NCBI GenBank assembly: GCA_965205955.1
Contig: OZ242192.1
Location: forward strand, 868,001 to 932,000
DNA length: 64,000 nucleotides
Direction of reading: 5' to 3'
Source of the DNA: G965202915 sp965205955
GTDB lineage: Bacteria; Pseudomonadota; Gammaproteobacteria; Eutrophobiales; Eutrophobiaceae
Below, piece by piece: positions 29,232-36,296 of this stretch. Every line of letters begins with the position of its first letter. Position 1 is the first letter of the stretch. Position numbers and translations under genes: made by a program. The notes beneath the pieces are model-generated. The model made no database searches. It was not told the DNA's origin and saw nothing but the letters and a program-made list of their open reading frames with translations.

Positions 29232-29345
29232 ACAAGGGGGGGCTGGGGGGGTTGGGTTGAAGGGTGTTATTCAGTTTTCTCCCTCTCCCTCTGGGAGAGG
29301 GCCGGGGTGAGGGTGGGAACCATCCTGGGAGAGGGCCGGGGTGAG
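29232..29345. repeat. REP-like repeats between the IS and the DUF1640-like array
   Basis: After the target duplication the interrupted ACAAGGGGGGGCTGGGGGGGTTGG palindrome half resumes. It is followed by a TTCTCCCTCTCCCTCTGGGAGAGGG palindrome with CCGGGGTGAGGG, repeated once in part (about 29327-29351). No gene is seen here. Confidence 0.7.
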
Positions 29346-29424
29346 GGTGGGGTTGACACCCTGATCAGCATCCGGCAACATCAACCCATGTTCACAAATA
29401 TTAGGCATTCCACCTGAAACCACG

Positions 29425-29991
29425 ATGAGCACCACCGCACTATACAAGGCCTTGTTGGAGGCCAATGTCTCTGAGAAAACTGCCGAAAGAGCAGTCGAAG
29501 GCTTGGCCTTCGCCGACAACATAGCCACCACAACCGATCTCGCCAAACTGGGAGCCGTTATAACCAGGCTGGAAGACAAACTAAAAGAAAAGGCCACCAA
29601 AGCCGACATCGCCAGACTGGAGGCCGCACTGAAAGAAAAGGCCACCAAAGCCGACATCGCTGGTCTGAAGGCCGAACTGAAAGAAAAGGCCACCAAAGCC
29701 GACATCGCCAGACTAGAAGCCGATCTCGCCGGTCTGAAAACCGTTGTAGCCAGATTGGAAGCCGAACTGAAAGAAAAGGCCACCAAAGCCGACATCGCCA
29801 GACTGGAAGACAAACTGGAAGAAAAGGCCACCAAAGCCGATCTTGCCAGATTGGAAGACAAACTGGAAGAAAAGGCCACCAAAGCCGATCTCGCCAATTT
29901 GGAAAGCAAGATGCTGCGGTGGGGCATTGGCATCGCCGTCGGTATGACCGCAATTATCGTCGCCTCCGTCGGGCTGATGGTGAATCTGTAG
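29425..29991 (+). CDS. DUF1640-like coiled-coil membrane protein, tandem copy A
   Basis: A 188-residue protein. The N-terminal segment MSTTALYKALLEANVSEKTA is followed by AVEGLAFADNIATTTDLAKL. A coiled coil built from 16-residue units (pattern LKEKATKADIARLEAE, about residues 50-160) follows, then LESKMLRW and a C-terminal helix (GIGIAVGMTAIIVASVGLMV). The layout is that of the DUF1640 family, probably anchored in the inner membrane by the C-terminus with the coiled coil on one face. It is the first of three tandem copies with almost identical leaders, ends and TM segments, differing mainly in the number and order of 16-residue units. No Shine-Dalgarno sequence is seen. Confidence 0.8.
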   Translation: MSTTALYKALLEANVSEKTAERAVEGLAFADNIATTTDLAKLGAVITRLEDKLKEKATKADIARLEAALKEKATKADIAGLKAELKEKATKADIARLEADLAGLKTVVARLEAELKEKATKADIARLEDKLEEKATKADLARLEDKLEEKATKADLANLESKMLRWGIGIAVGMTAIIVASVGLMVNL

Positions 29992-29994
29992 ACA

Positions 29995-30075
29995 GGGCAT
30001 TATCCTCCTTCTCCCTCTCCCTTTGGGAGAGGGCCGGGGTGAGGGTGGGAACCATCCTGGGAGAGGGCCGGGGTG
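29995..30075. repeat. REP-like repeat between DUF1640-like copies A and B
   Basis: CTCCCTCTCCCTTTGGGAGAGGG palindrome with CCGGGGTGAGGG, then a second partial unit after GTGGGAACCAT. It is nearly the same as the DNA before copy A, so the repeat and leader travelled with the gene when it was duplicated. Confidence 0.7.
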
Positions 30076-30153
30076 AGGGGGTTGACACCCTGATCAGCAT
30101 CCGGCAACATCAACCCATGTTCACAAATATTAGGCATTCCACCTGAAACCACG

Positions 30154-30696
30154 ATGAGCACCACCGCATTATACAAGGCCCTGTTAGAGGCCAATGTGTC
30201 TGAGAAAACTGCCGAAAGAGCAGTCGAAGGCCTGGCCTTCGCCGATAACATAGCCACCACAACCGATCTCGCCAAACTGGGAGCCGTTATAACCAGGCTG
30301 GAGGCCGAACTGAAGGCCGCACTGAAAGAAAAGGCCACCAAAGCCGACATCGCCGGTCTGAAGGCCGAACTAAAAGAAAAGGCCACCAAAGCCGACATCG
30401 CCAGACTGGAAGCCGATCTCGCCGGCCTGAAAACCGTTGTAACCAGGCTGGAGGCCGAACTGAAAGAAAAGGCCACCAAAGCCGACCTCGCCAGACTAGA
30501 GGCCGAACTGAAGGCCGAACTTAAAGAAAAGGCCACCAAAGCCGACATCGCCAGACTGGAAGACAAACTGGAAGAAAAGGCCACCAAAGCCGATCTTGCC
30601 AATTTGGAGAGCAAGATGCTGCGGTGGGGCATTGGCATCGCCGTCGGTATGACCGCAATTATCGTCGCCTCCGTCGGGCTGATGGTGAATCTGTAG
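30154..30696 (+). CDS. DUF1640-like coiled-coil membrane protein, tandem copy B
   Basis: A 180-residue paralogue of the gene at 29425. The first 50 residues and the last 30 (KMLRWGIGIAVGMTAI onward) are the same apart from rare changes. The central coiled coil has a different run of units, including ELKAALKEKATKADIAG and ELKAELKEKATKADIAR variants. It lies 162 bp after copy A in the same direction, with its own copy of the conserved leader. Function unknown; the family context suggests a membrane-anchored oligomeric coiled coil. Confidence 0.8.
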   Translation: MSTTALYKALLEANVSEKTAERAVEGLAFADNIATTTDLAKLGAVITRLEAELKAALKEKATKADIAGLKAELKEKATKADIARLEADLAGLKTVVTRLEAELKEKATKADLARLEAELKAELKEKATKADIARLEDKLEEKATKADLANLESKMLRWGIGIAVGMTAIIVASVGLMVNL

Positions 30697-30704
30697 GCAG
30701 GATA

Positions 30705-30750
30705 TTATCCCCCCTCTCCCTCTGGGAGAGGGCCGGGGTGAGGGAGGGGT
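30705..30750. repeat. REP-like repeat between DUF1640-like copies B and C
   Basis: CCCCTCTCCCTCTGGGAGAGGG palindrome with CCGGGGTGAGGG, directly followed by the TTGACACCCTGA leader of copy C. It is shorter than the spacer between A and B because the second partial unit is missing. Confidence 0.7.
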
Positions 30751-30821
30751 TGACACCCTGAGCAGCATCCGGCAACATCAACCCATGTTCACAAATATTA
30801 GGCATTCCACCTGAAACCACG

Positions 30822-31421
30822 ATGAGCACCACCGCATTATACAAGGCCCTGTTGGAGGCCAATGTCTCTGAGAAAACTGCTGAAAGAGCAGTCGAAGGCC
30901 TGGCCTTCGCCGACAACATAGCCACCACAACCGATCTCGCCGGTCTGAAAACCGTTATAACCAGGCTGGAGGCCGAACTGAAGGCCGCACTGAAAGAAAA
31001 GGCCACCAAAGCCGACATCGCCGGTCTGAAAACCGTTGTAGCCGAACTGAAGGCCGAACTGAAAGAAAAGGCCACCAAAGCCGACATCGCCAGTCTGGAA
31101 GCCGACCTCGCCGGTCTGAAAACCGTTGTAGCCAGACTAGAGGCCGAACTGAAAGAAAAGGCCACCAAAGCCGACATCGCCAGACTGGAGGCCGAACTGA
31201 AAGAAAAGGCCACCAAAGCCGACATCGCCAGACTGGAAGACAAACTGGAAGAAAAGGCCACCAAAGCCGACCTCGCCAGACTGGAAGACAAACTGGAAGA
31301 AAAGGCCACCAAAGCCGATCTTGCCAATTTGGAAAGCAAGATGCTGCGGTGGGGCATTGGCATCGCCGTCGGTATGACCGCAATTATCGTCGCCGCCGTC
31401 GGGCTGATGGTGAATCTGTAG
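30822..31421 (+). CDS. DUF1640-like coiled-coil membrane protein, tandem copy C
   Basis: The longest copy (199 residues). It has the same N-terminal segment, then GLKTVITRLEAELKAALKE-type units, three GLKTVV segments, successive KEKATKADIARLE units and the same C-terminal membrane helix (one A for S change). The start of its coiled coil (DLAGLKTVITRLEAEL) is closer to the minus-strand gene at 103-549 than to copies A and B, which points to exchange between the two sides of the giant gene. A REP-like repeat follows the stop. Confidence 0.8.
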   Translation: MSTTALYKALLEANVSEKTAERAVEGLAFADNIATTTDLAGLKTVITRLEAELKAALKEKATKADIAGLKTVVAELKAELKEKATKADIASLEADLAGLKTVVARLEAELKEKATKADIARLEAELKEKATKADIARLEDKLEEKATKADLARLEDKLEEKATKADLANLESKMLRWGIGIAVGMTAIIVAAVGLMVNL

Positions 31422-31434
31422 GCAGGGTATCCTC

Positions 31435-31890
31435 AAACCCTCACCCCGGCCCTCTCCCAAAGGGAGAGGGAGAAGCCTGAATAATAACGCTTTTATCCAA
31501 CTCCCCTATCCCTTCGGGAGAAGCCTGAATAATAACGCTTTTATCCAACTCCCCTATCCCTTCGGGAGAAGCCTGAATAATAACGCTTTTATCCAACTCC
31601 CCTATCCCTTCGGGAGAAGCCTGAATAATAACGCTTTTATCCAACCCCCCTCTCCCTTCGGGAGAAGCCTGAATAATAGCGCTTTTATCCAACTCCCCTA
31701 TCCCTTCGGGAGAAGCCTGAATAATAGCGCTTTTATCCAACTCCCCTATCCCTTCGGGAGAAGCCTGAATAATAGCGCTTTTATCCAACTCCCCTATCCC
31801 TTCGGGAGAAGCCTGAATAATAGCGCTTTTATCCAACTCCCCTATCCCTTCGGGAGAAGCCTGAATAATAACGCTTTTATCCAACTGGAG
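31435..31890. repeat. 48-bp minisatellite, nine copies, beside a REP-like palindrome
   Basis: After a CCCTCTCCCAAAGGGAGAGGG palindrome (about 31450-31470) a 48-bp unit occurs nine times to 31886. The unit reads GGGAGAAGCCTGAATAATAA, then CGCTTTTATCCAACTCCCCT, then ATCCCTTC. Copies differ at a few sites (AATAACG or AATAGCG; one copy has CCCCCCTCTCCC). Each unit is half a REP palindrome plus the GAATAATAGCGCTTTTATCC linker seen near 870, 52030 and 58445. The minus strand is open through the array (16 residues per unit, DKSAIIQASPEGIGEL), but this follows from the 48-bp period and is not called as a gene. The spacers are not unique, so it is not a CRISPR. Confidence 0.85.
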
Positions 31891-31915
31891 TGGTCAAGCA
31901 TTTGATGACAACCAG

Positions 31916-32794
31916 TTAAGCGGCTTTTTTCAATTCAACCATCGCTGCTTCATACTCATTGGGACTGGTGTAATCCAGGTACGAATGCAGCCGTCGGCTG
32001 TTATAAAACATCACAATGTAGTCCAAGATATCCTGTTGCGCCTCAGCGCGTGTTTGATAGTTTCTCCATTGCACCCGCTCTTTCTTCAAACTCGCAAAAA
32101 AGCTCTCTGCTACCGCATTGTCCCAGCAGTCCCCCTTGCGGCTCATGCTGCCAACCAGTCCATGCGCCTTGAGAAGTTGCCGGTACGCTTTGCTGGCATA
32201 CTGCGAACCACGGTCTGAATGCACCAACAAGCCCGTCTCCGGACGATACTGCCACAGTGCCATGCGTAACGCCTCCGTGACCCGCTTGGCCTGCATTCGC
32301 GAGCCCATGCTCCAGCCCACTACCCGACGTGAAAACAAGTCTATACACACCGCCAGATACAACCAACCTGCCTGCGTCCAGATATAGGTGATATCCGAGA
32401 CATAGGCCCGATGCGGTGCGCTCACGTTAAACGCCCGCCCCAGCACATTGTCAAACACCGGCTGCCGGCGCTTGCTGTTGGTGGTCACCTTGTACTTCTT
32501 GCGGTAGCGGACGCTTACCCCTGCTTGCTGCATCAGTGAACGCGCCTTGTAGCGCCCCACAGGATAGCCCAGCGCCTGGAGCGCACGTGCCATGCGCCGC
32601 GAACCATAGCTGCGGCCACTGGCTTTGGAAACCTCATGGACCGCCGCCAGCAACGCCTGAGGCGCGACCGCCCCCGACCGCTCCTGCAACCGTTGGCAAT
32701 ACCGGTAGTAGGCATTGCGGCTCACTCCCAGTACTCGACACATCCGCTCGACAGGCCAGGCCTTCTTATGCCGGGTGATGAACGCGTATTTCAC
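31916..32794 (-). CDS. IS3-family transposase OrfB (catalytic part), copy 1
   Basis: A 292-residue integrase-fold protein. The HTH_21 region is near residues 45-100 and the DDE core has D134 (YVSDITYI), D194 (VHSDRGSQY) and E230 (WDNAVAESFFASLK). A closing YNSRRLHSYLDYTSP motif is standard for IS3. The frame starts with GTG at 32794, overlapping the orfA stop by GTGA. In the IS3 family the active enzyme is usually an OrfAB fusion made by -1 frameshifting, and a run of seven A lies upstream in orfA (32824-32830). All catalytic residues are present, so the copy may be active. Confidence 0.9.
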   Translation of the reverse strand: MKYAFITRHKKAWPVERMCRVLGVSRNAYYRYCQRLQERSGAVAPQALLAAVHEVSKASGRSYGSRRMARALQALGYPVGRYKARSLMQQAGVSVRYRKKYKVTTNSKRRQPVFDNVLGRAFNVSAPHRAYVSDITYIWTQAGWLYLAVCIDLFSRRVVGWSMGSRMQAKRVTEALRMALWQYRPETGLLVHSDRGSQYASKAYRQLLKAHGLVGSMSRKGDCWDNAVAESFFASLKKERVQWRNYQTRAEAQQDILDYIVMFYNSRRLHSYLDYTSPNEYEAAMVELKKAA

Positions 32795-33084
32795 TGCGTT
32801 TCCCTGGCAAAGAAGGCCGTCGCTTTTTTTAAGATGTCTTTCTCCATTTGCAGGCGGCGCACATCCTGCCGCAACCGGCGCAACTCCGCCTGTTCCGGGC
32901 TCAGTGTGCCATTGCCGCGAAACGCCTGATCCTCGTGGGCTTCATCCTCCTGGATCCATCGACCCAGCATATTGGGATTGATACCCAGACTGCGCCCCGC
33001 CTCGGCCTGGGTATAGCCTTGCTCGCGCACCAGGTTGATGGCATCCAACTTGAATTCTCTTGAATATTTCTTTCTCGTGTTCAT
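32791..33084 (-). CDS. IS3-family OrfA (HTH_Tnp_1), copy 1
   Basis: A 97-residue DNA-binding protein starting MNTRKKYSREFKLDAINLV. The helix-turn-helix is around GYTQAEAGRSLGINPNMLGRW, and a C-terminal leucine-zipper-like helix (LRRLRQDVRRLQMEKDILKK) follows. The GGAGGTGAG before the ATG is a good ribosome-binding site. It overlaps orfB by four bases. It differs from copy 2 in the middle (EDEAHEDQAF against EHQADAQQAF), so the two copies are related but not recent duplicates. Confidence 0.9.
   Translation of the reverse strand: MNTRKKYSREFKLDAINLVREQGYTQAEAGRSLGINPNMLGRWIQEDEAHEDQAFRGNGTLSPEQAELRRLRQDVRRLQMEKDILKKATAFFARETQ
32824..32830 (-). other. programmed -1 frameshift slippery run in IS3 copy 1
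   Basis: On the minus strand TTAAAAAAAGCG lies near the end of orfA. A run of A followed by G at this place is the usual slippage site that fuses OrfA to OrfB in IS3 elements. The same run is at 58829-58835 in copy 2. Confidence 0.65.
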
Positions 33085-33147
33085 GTCTCACCTCCAGTTT
33101 ATACGGATAGTATCCCTTAATTTAGACTGGTCACATCTATTGAACCA

Positions 33148-33365
33148 CTTCCAACCCCCCTCTCCCTTTGGGAGAGGGCCGGGGTGAGGGGCCGGGGGTG
33201 AGGGGCTTTGTGGGCAGCATGAGCCGCAAGGGCAATTGCCGGGCAAGCAGGGGGGCTATATCCCAAACGGAGGGGGGACATTCCTGTCCCTCCTTTGACG
33301 GATTGTACTATAAGTACTACTATAATAATGAATCAAAGCCGCCTTACTTTACAAAATCATGACGA
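33148..33365. repeat. REP-like repeats and an IS3 orfB scrap before psiE
   Basis: Contains CCCCCTCTCCCTTTGGGAGAGGG with CCGGGGTGAGGGG (about 33156-33208). Bases 33211-33239 then encode GSMSRKGNC and match the IS3 orfB stretch at 59503 on the plus strand with two changes. Next comes a palindrome GGAGGGGGGACATTCCTGTCCCTCC (about 33271-33295). No promoter or Pho box for psiE could be made out with confidence. Confidence 0.55.
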
Positions 33366-33848
33366 ATGGCATCGGGGCCGAAACAAATGAACAGACCGGG
33401 CAGGAAACTCAGCGATCTTTATAAAGACACCGGCGATCATCTGGTCGATATTTTCCATCATCTGGCCCTGTGCGCGATAGGCGTGGCGATTGTATGGTCG
33501 GCAATCACAACCTTCATCGAAATGTTCGCGGACGGGCACGTCACCATTGCCGACATACTGTTGTTATTCATCTACCTGGAACTGCTGGCGATGGTGGGGA
33601 TCTACTTCAAAACCAACCACATGCCGGTGCGATTTCTGATATACGTCGCCATTACCGCACTGACCCGGATGATGATTGCCGACATACAGGCGCATCATCA
33701 AACGCCGGATATGGGGATTATCTACATATCGACCGCCATACTCATACTCGCCTTAGCCACACTGGTCATCCGTTTCGGATCGGCAAGGTACCCCTACAGT
33801 GAAATCACCGAAGACAAAAACGGGCAAAAACTCCCCGGCGACGAATAG
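33366..33848 (+). CDS. psiE: PsiE-like phosphate-starvation-inducible membrane protein
   Basis: A 160-residue protein with four predicted membrane helices: LALCAIGVAIVWSAI, IADILLLFIYLELLAMVGIYF, FLIYVAITALTRMMIAD and GIIYISTAILILALATLVI. The segments FIYLELLA..GIYFK..H.P.RFLIYV.ITAL.R..I.D follow the PsiE family pattern and length (136 residues in E. coli). PsiE is an inner-membrane protein of unknown mechanism induced by phosphate starvation in E. coli. ATG at 33366 is used; ATG at 33387 (MNRPGRK) is equally possible, and neither has a strong ribosome-binding site. It is convergent with rpoH, with seven bases between the stops. Confidence 0.75.
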   Translation: MASGPKQMNRPGRKLSDLYKDTGDHLVDIFHHLALCAIGVAIVWSAITTFIEMFADGHVTIADILLLFIYLELLAMVGIYFKTNHMPVRFLIYVAITALTRMMIADIQAHHQTPDMGIIYISTAILILALATLVIRFGSARYPYSEITEDKNGQKLPGDE

Positions 33849-33855
33849 ATACACC

Positions 33856-34716
33856 CTATAATCGCGCCTGCATCGACTCGCGCAACTTCTGCATTGCGCT
33901 CTTCTCGATCTGCCGTATACGCTCGGCGGATACCTTGTATTCCGCCGCTAGATCCTTCAAACCAACCTTATTCTCCGCCAGCCAGCGCCGGGAAATAATA
34001 TCCTTGCTGCGCGCATTCAAGCCCGCCATAGCCCTTTGCAACGCCTGTCGATTTTTATCCACACTCTGCTCAAGCTCAAGCTGCTGCTCCGGTCCCACCC
34101 GCTTATCTTCCAGATAGTATGCAGCCGGCCTGCCGACATGCTCCTCACTCTTGCCGGCAGTCGTCCCGTCCAGTGACGCATCGCAATTACCCAGCCGTTT
34201 CTCCATCTCCAACACCTCGCCGGGCTTCACCCCCAGATCTTTCGCAACGGCGTTCACCTCGTCATTGTTCAGCCAGCCCAGCCGTTTTTTCGACGAACGC
34301 AGATTGAAAAATAATTTTCGCTGCGCCTTGGTAGTCGCAATTTTCACAATACGCCAGTTACGAATAACAAACTCATGGATCTCGGCCCGCACCCAATGCA
34401 CCGCAAACGAAACCAGCCGCACACCCACGTCCGGATCGAAACGCTTCACCGCCTTCATCAAGCCTATGTTGCCCTCCTGGATCAGATCCGCCTGTGGCAA
34501 GCCATAGCCGCTATAGCCCCGGGCGACACGCACGACAAAACGCAAATGCGACATAATCAACCGGCGGGCCGCTTCAATGCTGTCCTCCTCTCTAAAGCGG
34601 CGCGCCAGCTCCTTTTCTTCCTCCGCGCTCAGTATCGGCACCTGATTGACCGACTGGATATAGGCCTCCAGCGACCCGGCCGGCAGTGCCAGCCCCATAT
34701 TCATAACTTGATTCAT
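33856..34716 (-). CDS. rpoH: RNA polymerase sigma-32 factor (heat-shock sigma)
   Basis: A 286-residue sigma-70-family protein, the usual RpoH length. Region 2 runs about 54-123 (HLRFVVRVARGYSGYG, QADLIQEGNIGLMKAV, RFDPDVGVRLVSFAVHWVRAEI). The RpoH box QRKLFFNLR is at 132-140 and is diagnostic of sigma-32. Region 4 has an HTH near the end (LKDLAAEYKVSAERIRQIE). It directs transcription of chaperone and protease genes. ATG at 34716 has GAGGAG nine bases upstream. A CIRCE operator lies 43 bases before the start, suggesting HrcA control in addition to any RNA-level control. The gene stands alone and is convergent with psiE. Confidence 0.95.
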   Translation of the reverse strand: MNQVMNMGLALPAGSLEAYIQSVNQVPILSAEEEKELARRFREEDSIEAARRLIMSHLRFVVRVARGYSGYGLPQADLIQEGNIGLMKAVKRFDPDVGVRLVSFAVHWVRAEIHEFVIRNWRIVKIATTKAQRKLFFNLRSSKKRLGWLNNDEVNAVAKDLGVKPGEVLEMEKRLGNCDASLDGTTAGKSEEHVGRPAAYYLEDKRVGPEQQLELEQSVDKNRQALQRAMAGLNARSKDIISRRWLAENKVGLKDLAAEYKVSAERIRQIEKSAMQKLRESMQARL

Positions 34717-34759
34717 TGCCTGCTTCTCCTCATTTGATCTCTGTTCACTCCGGTAAATT

Positions 34760-34786
34760 TTAGCACTCTACCATGTAGAGCGCTAA
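34760..34786. promoter_or_regulatory. CIRCE element (HrcA operator) between rpoH and the 34963 gene
   Basis: TTAGCACTC, nine bases (TACCATGTA), then GAGCGCTAA. The CIRCE consensus is TTAGCACTC-N9-GAGTGCTAA, so only one of the 18 arm bases differs. On the minus strand TATAAC lies just upstream, which would place the site over the start of rpoH transcription. On the plus strand TATAAT (34790-34795) lies next to it, so it could also affect the gene at 34963, though no good -35 is seen there. HrcA itself is not in the window. Confidence 0.8.
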
Positions 34787-34962
34787 TGTTATAATAAAGT
34801 TTCACTTCGGAGCGTGAACGGCGATTAGTCGGTCTCTCGGATCCTGTGGCGGCGCAGCATGCAACTAGGCCGATCCTCCACCGATGGAATCGCTTCCCTT
34901 GGCACTTTTGTGGTACTGTGGTACCCTCCAAGAAAATGAATGCAAACGTGAGGAGAATTGGG

Positions 34963-35058
34963 ATGAAAACACATACGATACAAAACCGAATCCAAGGTCG
35001 GTTCCTGCTGCTTGCCCTTAGCACCGTAAATGGGTGTGCCACAACCAAGAAAACATGA
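34963..35058 (+). CDS. putative very small lipoprotein (31 aa) coupled to the pentapeptide gene
   Basis: MKTHTIQNRIQGRFLLLAL is followed by STVNGCATTKKT. A basic start, a short hydrophobic stretch and a lipobox-like VNGC at residues 22-25 suggest a lipoprotein signal with only seven residues after the cysteine. AGGAGA sits about seven bases before the ATG, a better ribosome-binding site than that of the following gene. Its TGA stop overlaps the ATG of the pentapeptide gene (ATGA at 35055-35058), so it may act mainly as a translational-coupling leader. The -2 Asn is not typical of a lipobox, which lowers confidence. Confidence 0.45.
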   Translation: MKTHTIQNRIQGRFLLLALSTVNGCATTKKT

Positions 35059-36296
35059 AAGATTTGGGCAAGTTTTCTGAATGGGTAAAGAAGCTCGATC
35101 AACGGGGAAAGAGTGTCGTTGAGTGGCTTTGCGAGTATCCGTATGCGGTTCTAATACTGATTATAGTCGTTGCATTCCTTATGCTTGTATTTGGAAACTA
35201 TTCCCCCTGGCAAGACATGCTCGCAAAGATCGTCAGCGGCTTTTTGTTCGCAGTGGGTATTTATGTGGCGAATCGGCGTGCAAAAGCGATGAACAAAACG
35301 GCCGAGGCAACAGAGGATGGCCATCAGCAAGAGCGGTTCCGGGACGCCATTAAGCACTTGGGAGAGAAATCCGGCGCGGTACGCATCGGAGGCGCCTATG
35401 CCTTGACACAATTAGCCCTGAAAAACGAGAAGATGCGCCCCTACGTTACCGAGAGCCTCTGCATCCACATTCGAGAGCATACACAGGAAGAAGAGTATCA
35501 AAAAAACTATAAACTGAAACCGTCTGGTGAGATCCAATCGCTGCTACGTCTGCTGTTTCGCAAGGAAGGGGATCAGTGTCCCTTGTGCTCTAAAACCCTG
35601 CTCAATCTAAGCGGCGCCTATCTACGGGGGGCTGAGTTGTGGAAAGCCCAATTGTACCGGGCCAATTTGGAAGGGACACAGTTGCAAAATGCCTACCTGA
35701 AAGGGGCCCAGATGCAGGGGACTGATCTGGTGAGAACGCAGTTGCAGGGAGCCGATCTGACAAAAGCGAATTTGCGGGGGGCCTGTCTGGAACGCGCCCG
35801 GCTACGCGGGGCCAAATTGAATGAAGCCCAGATGCAGGGGGCCTGCCTGCAATATACATTTGTGGAGGAGACACGCTTGAAAAAAGCTGATCTGCAAGGC
35901 GCTTATTCCCAGAAATATGGAGATGAGCACAAAGCGTATTTTAGAGACCGGCTAGGAGAAAATACCGACACACCGACCGATTTATCCCAAGTATTGTACT
36001 ATGAGGGAAGGGAGGTTGGAGGAAAGCAGGTAATTCCTCAGATACATGAACCGGACGATTTTGACTTCATGCGCGAAGAAGTCAAAAAAGAAGAGGAGGA
36101 ACTGATAAAAAAATTAGAGGACAAATATAAAGACGGAACACTGCCTGCCGAGTCGCACGGCGAAAACGGCAAAAAAGATGCGTACACGAGTGTAGAATTT
36201 GAGAAATGGAACGATGAGATGGAGAAGGTACGCCCGGATCCTCGGGGGGACATAAAAAAACAGTCGGATCAAAAGCCATCATCCTCGGGGGACTAG
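35055..36296 (+). CDS. membrane-anchored pentapeptide-repeat protein
   Basis: A 413-residue protein. Two membrane helices (about 30-47, YAVLILIIVVAFLMLVFG; and 55-72) are followed by a cytoplasmic helical segment with ERFRDAIKHLGEKSGAVRIGGAYAL, a motif common before pentapeptide repeats in such proteins. A CPLC pair comes at 175-178. About 20 pentapeptide repeats of the A(D/N/Y)LxG type run from 183 to 284 and should form a right-handed quadrilateral beta-helix. The C-terminal 120 residues are charged (EEVKKEEEELIKKLEDKYK) and probably helical. The role of this family is generally unknown. ATG at 35055 is used because it overlaps the preceding small gene's stop; a GTG at 35034 in the same frame is the alternative. 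Confidence 0.8.
   Translation: MKDLGKFSEWVKKLDQRGKSVVEWLCEYPYAVLILIIVVAFLMLVFGNYSPWQDMLAKIVSGFLFAVGIYVANRRAKAMNKTAEATEDGHQQERFRDAIKHLGEKSGAVRIGGAYALTQLALKNEKMRPYVTESLCIHIREHTQEEEYQKNYKLKPSGEIQSLLRLLFRKEGDQCPLCSKTLLNLSGAYLRGAELWKAQLYRANLEGTQLQNAYLKGAQMQGTDLVRTQLQGADLTKANLRGACLERARLRGAKLNEAQMQGACLQYTFVEETRLKKADLQGAYSQKYGDEHKAYFRDRLGENTDTPTDLSQVLYYEGREVGGKQVIPQIHEPDDFDFMREEVKKEEEELIKKLEDKYKDGTLPAESHGENGKKDAYTSVEFEKWNDEMEKVRPDPRGDIKKQSDQKPSSSGD

Larger units (their letters stand above)
31891..33147 (-). mobile_element. IS3-family insertion sequence, copy 1
   Basis: A 1,257-bp element with orfA and orfB on the minus strand. The ends are TGGTCAAGCATTT (left) and the complement TGGTTCAATAGATG (right), an imperfect inverted repeat extended by GGAR/GGAA outside. 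Copy 2 (58510-59766) has exactly the same length between these ends. No clear target duplication is seen. It is inserted at the edge of the 48-bp array, with REP-like sequence on both sides. Confidence 0.8.

Noticed and set aside
29354..29380. TTGACACCCTGA in the DUF1640-like leader as a standard sigma-70 promoter
   Set aside because: No -10-like hexamer lies at the right distance (CAACAT at best), so only a conserved leader is claimed.
31441..31884. A 147-codon minus-strand frame of nine DKSAIIQASPEGIGEL units
   Set aside because: It exists only because the 48-bp repeat period is a multiple of three; no promoter, ribosome-binding site or folding pattern supports a protein.
31462..31886. CRISPR array
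   Set aside because: Repeats are contiguous and there are no unique spacers; no cas genes lie nearby.
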